Shown here: positions 53,178 to 55,338 of the stretch, one piece after another
How positions within the stretch are numbered: the stretch's first letter is position 1
How the letters are laid out: each line of letters begins with the position of its first letter
Notes under the pieces: model-generated
Database searches by the model: none
What the model saw: only the letters and a program-made list of their open reading frames with translations
What the model was told of the DNA's origin: nothing
Position numbers and translations under genes: made by a program
DNA from: Perlabentimonas gracilis
GTDB lineage: Bacteria > Bacteroidota > Bacteroidia > Bacteroidales > Tenuifilaceae
Direction of reading: 5' to 3'
DNA length: 55,338 nucleotides
NCBI RefSeq assembly: GCF_011174675.1
Contig: NZ_JAANIG010000031.1
Location: 1 to 55,338, forward strand

Positions 53178-53193
53178 GTCAGTTATACCACCG

Positions 53194-55077
53194 CTAGCAG
53201 TCAATCTTAAATCCCATCACCAGCACATCATCCACCTGAGGGTATTCCTGGCGCTTCCATTCGTTAAATGTAATCTTCAGGATTTCGCGTTGCTCATTGG
53301 CAGGCAGCTTATGGATATGCTCAAGTAGCTCGGTAAAGTTTTTTATCATGAACTTGCGACCATCGTTGCCTCCAAACTGATCGATATAGCCATCGGAGAA
53401 CATGTATACCCAAGTTGGACAATCAATGGGTATTCTGTGGGTAGTAAACTCCAAGTCGGTATTGGTACTGCCTCCACCAATGGATTCCTTATCTCCCCTA
53501 ATCCTAAATAGCTCATCGTTGGCAATGTAAACGAGGGGATTTTTTGCTCCTGAAAACTCAATCACTCTCTCCTTGGGATCCCAAACGCAAAGAGCCATAT
53601 CCATACCGTCGCGGTTATCGGTCTCGTCCTGCCTAAGGGTGCGCCTAATCCCTTTGTTTAGCTCCATGAGTATTTGCCCAGGTTTATGGATGCCCTTGTC
53701 AATAATTTCGTCGAGGAGGTTGTAGCCAATCATCGACAGGAACGCACCCGGCACCCCGTGACCTGTACAGTCAATGGCCGAGATGGCAAACTTATCGGTT
53801 TCCTTATTGTAGGCAGCATTACCATTGCGGATTGGTGTAAACCAGTAGTAGTCGCCGCTAACCACATCGCGGGGTTTAAAGTATATAAATGAGTCAACAA
53901 AGTACTGCTCCAGCGTTTTTTGCGAAGGGAGCAACGCTTTTTGAATACCCTGAGCGTAGTTAATACTCTTGTTGATATTCTCGTTTTGCTTTTGAATCTG
54001 ATTCTTCTGCTTGTTTATCTCCTCGTTTTGACTGCTAAGAAGCGAGTTGGCTTTGCGCTTATCGCGATATCCCTTAAATATGAAAAGGGAGAGGATAATC
54101 ATTAGGAAGATACCCGCTGCCCCGGCGTAAATGGTTGTTTGCTGAGCCTGTAGTCGGGCTTGCTGCTCTTTCTCGGCAAGCTCCTGTATCTGTCGTTGCG
54201 ACTCCAGTAGCTCAATTTCCTGCTGGCGCTGTCGGGCAAGTTGCTCAACCCGAAGCAGCGAGTCCCTTTGCGCTTGTATTGCAAACCCCAAGGAGTCCTC
54301 GGTGGCTTGTGCCCTAATTTTTTGGAGCTCCATTTCAAGCGCCTGAGCGGTACGCTGGACCCTTTCGCGTTCAACCTCAGCTTCGGTTTTTCCCACAATG
54401 CCTTCGTACTGCTCCCTTACCTCGGCCCGGGTAAGCTGTTGCTCTATTTGCGCCGACAAGTTGTTCATCTCCTGAACCTTGGCAAGGTTACCAAGCTGAT
54501 CGTAGTTGTAGCTTAAAAGACGTAAGCAGTTCAGGGTGAGACGTGGGTTACCCAAATCTCTTGATAATGCAAGAGCCTCTTCGAGCAAAGGTATGGCCCT
54601 TTCATGCTGTCGGAGTGCGCCATGTATATAGGCAACATCGATTAAGCCCGCAGCTATATCCGATTTGTTATTGAGAATGCGCCGGGCCTCAAGGCTTTTG
54701 TTAAAATATTCCAAAGCCAGGTCAAACCGTTCGAGGTCGGTATAAATTAAGGCAATGTTGCTGTAAATTGATTTAATATCGTTGTAGTTACGAACTTTCT
54801 CGTTCAGGGGAACCGATTCGAGAAAGTAGGACACAGCCTCGCGAAGGCTTCCGTTTTCCCAGTAGGTAAAGGCTATCCGGTTAAGGTAAAATATGGCTTG
54901 TTCTGTGTTGTTGGCCTGTTTATACCGTGCTACTAGCTCAAGGTATCTGTCTACATCCTCTTGCTTCTCCTTGGGCAATACATTTATCTGCTGAGCCATT
55001 GAGATGGTTCCCCAGCAGCAGGTAAAAAGCGCAATAACAATTAGCTTAATTTTTGGGGCAAAGCTGGTTCGAATCAT
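53194..55077 (-). CDS. TPR-coiled coil-SpoIIE (PP2C-type) phosphatase
   Basis: 627 residues from the ATG at 55077; the frame is open 51 bases further but that region holds the promoter. Signal peptide (about 1-28, ending SMAQ), TPR repeats (about 40-205; NNTEQAIFYLNRIA, FDLALEYFNKSLEARR), a coiled coil, a membrane helix (about 315-335, TIYAGAAGIFLMIILSLFIF), a second coiled coil and a cytoplasmic SpoIIE domain (about 375-627) with SGDYYWF, AISAIDCTGHGVPGAFLSM and FSDGYIDQFGG carrying the metal-binding Asp residues. It dephosphorylates serine or threonine, typically on an anti-sigma-factor antagonist, in response to a periplasmic signal. No such partner gene is adjacent. Confidence 0.9.
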   Translation of the reverse strand: MIRTSFAPKIKLIVIALFTCCWGTISMAQQINVLPKEKQEDVDRYLELVARYKQANNTEQAIFYLNRIAFTYWENGSLREAVSYFLESVPLNEKVRNYNDIKSIYSNIALIYTDLERFDLALEYFNKSLEARRILNNKSDIAAGLIDVAYIHGALRQHERAIPLLEEALALSRDLGNPRLTLNCLRLLSYNYDQLGNLAKVQEMNNLSAQIEQQLTRAEVREQYEGIVGKTEAEVERERVQRTAQALEMELQKIRAQATEDSLGFAIQAQRDSLLRVEQLARQRQQEIELLESQRQIQELAEKEQQARLQAQQTTIYAGAAGIFLMIILSLFIFKGYRDKRKANSLLSSQNEEINKQKNQIQKQNENINKSINYAQGIQKALLPSQKTLEQYFVDSFIYFKPRDVVSGDYYWFTPIRNGNAAYNKETDKFAISAIDCTGHGVPGAFLSMIGYNLLDEIIDKGIHKPGQILMELNKGIRRTLRQDETDNRDGMDMALCVWDPKERVIEFSGAKNPLVYIANDELFRIRGDKESIGGGSTNTDLEFTTHRIPIDCPTWVYMFSDGYIDQFGGNDGRKFMIKNFTELLEHIHKLPANEQREILKITFNEWKRQEYPQVDDVLVMGFKIDC

Positions 55078-55100
55078 ATGTGGAACAATTATCCGTAGAT

Positions 55101-55128
55101 CAAAAATAGTTAAAAATCTATTATACAA
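55101..55128 (-). promoter_or_regulatory. promoter of the SpoIIE-phosphatase gene
   Basis: TATTTTTG (55108-55101, minus strand) matches the -7 box; TTG at 55128-55126 lies 17 bases upstream, slightly short of the usual 19. It sits downstream of the first possible start codon and so favours the ATG at 55077. No gene is supported from 55129 to the end. Confidence 0.5.
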
Positions 55129-55338
55129 GCTACTTTTTGATTAATCTTTTCTTTTTGCAGGTCAATAGGTGTTTTGGTTTTACTAATGGCCGATTCGTTC
55201 GATTGATATAGAAGTACAATGTTTAAGTTGCTTATTAAAATTATATGATTATCCGTAATTGTACCTAAGTTTTCCATACCAAGTATCTTCGACAGCTGCA
55301 ACTAGTAGTCTATCAAATAGATTCGCTCCAAAATATCG

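Noticed and set aside
55110-55301. Small minus-strand frame of 63 codons upstream of the SpoIIE-phosphatase gene
   Set aside because: It overlaps the promoter of that gene, has no recognisable domain and has no supporting start signals.

Overview
The window reads as a chromosomal segment of a Bacteroidota bacterium; genus and order cannot be fixed from sequence alone. Supports: several start regions carry the Bacteroidota-type -33 TTG / -7 TAnnTTTG promoter (best at 35142-35171, 44789-44819 and 52304-52333), a PorE-like TPR/propeller/OmpA lipoprotein-type architecture, the HsdR_N-like gene beside a short AMP nucleosidase and holA, dapB next to a long signal peptidase I, and many PAS-rich sensors. 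No rRNA, tRNA, CRISPR, phage or transposase gene was seen.

Layout. 1-8.2 kb: housekeeping and envelope genes (PorE-like OmpA protein, acetyltransferase, HsdR_N-like protein, AMP nucleosidase, DNA polymerase III delta, rhomboid protease, Nudix hydrolase, class IV aminotransferase, AlgH/YqgE). 8.3-23.8 kb: a long minus-strand block that probably starts at 23842 with a cobalamin-binding protein carrying the W-x9-EH light-sensor signature, followed with gaps of 2-57 bases by a PAS kinase, two multi-PAS hybrid kinases, a REC-kinase, two stand-alone receiver proteins, a degenerate kinase without the phospho-accepting histidine, and a 1006-residue ABCG-like transporter; a lipoprotein and a small exported protein follow. 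This looks like a B12/light-linked phosphorelay that ends in a transporter. 24.0-33.3 kb: a HemN/HutW-like radical SAM protein and three membrane receptors (SBP-PAS, Cache-PASx6, Cache-HAMP-GAF-PAS), none with a recognisable output domain. 33.5-37.6 kb: an exported M28 peptidase, then an AT-rich type II restriction-modification pair. 37.7-44.8 kb: recA, bcp-type peroxiredoxin, SNF2 helicase, lepB, dapB.

44.8-47.5 kb is the strangest part. The intergenic DNA on both sides of dapF and of a four-helix-bundle (23S-IVP/Avd-fold) gene consists of arrays of 7-base repeats (TRRTCRG) in exact register, interrupted by six copies of a 39-40 base hairpin-forming module, with the array orientation reversed on the far side of the four-helix-bundle gene. 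The arrays run right up to the dapF start codon, supply the dapF C-terminal tail, and contain the stop codon of the next gene. 47.5-52.3 kb holds a giant OmpA-family outer-membrane protein downstream of two related small exported beta proteins (possibly a surface-fibre system). 52.4-53.1 kb has a second, unrelated heptamer array (RAAGTCR / GAAGACC) interrupted by three ~129 base modules. The window ends with a TPR / coiled-coil / SpoIIE-phosphatase protein.

The strongest candidates for something undescribed are (1) the two heptamer-plus-module arrays with the four-helix-bundle gene, and (2) the B12-photosensor-led kinase operon together with the outputless receptors beside it.
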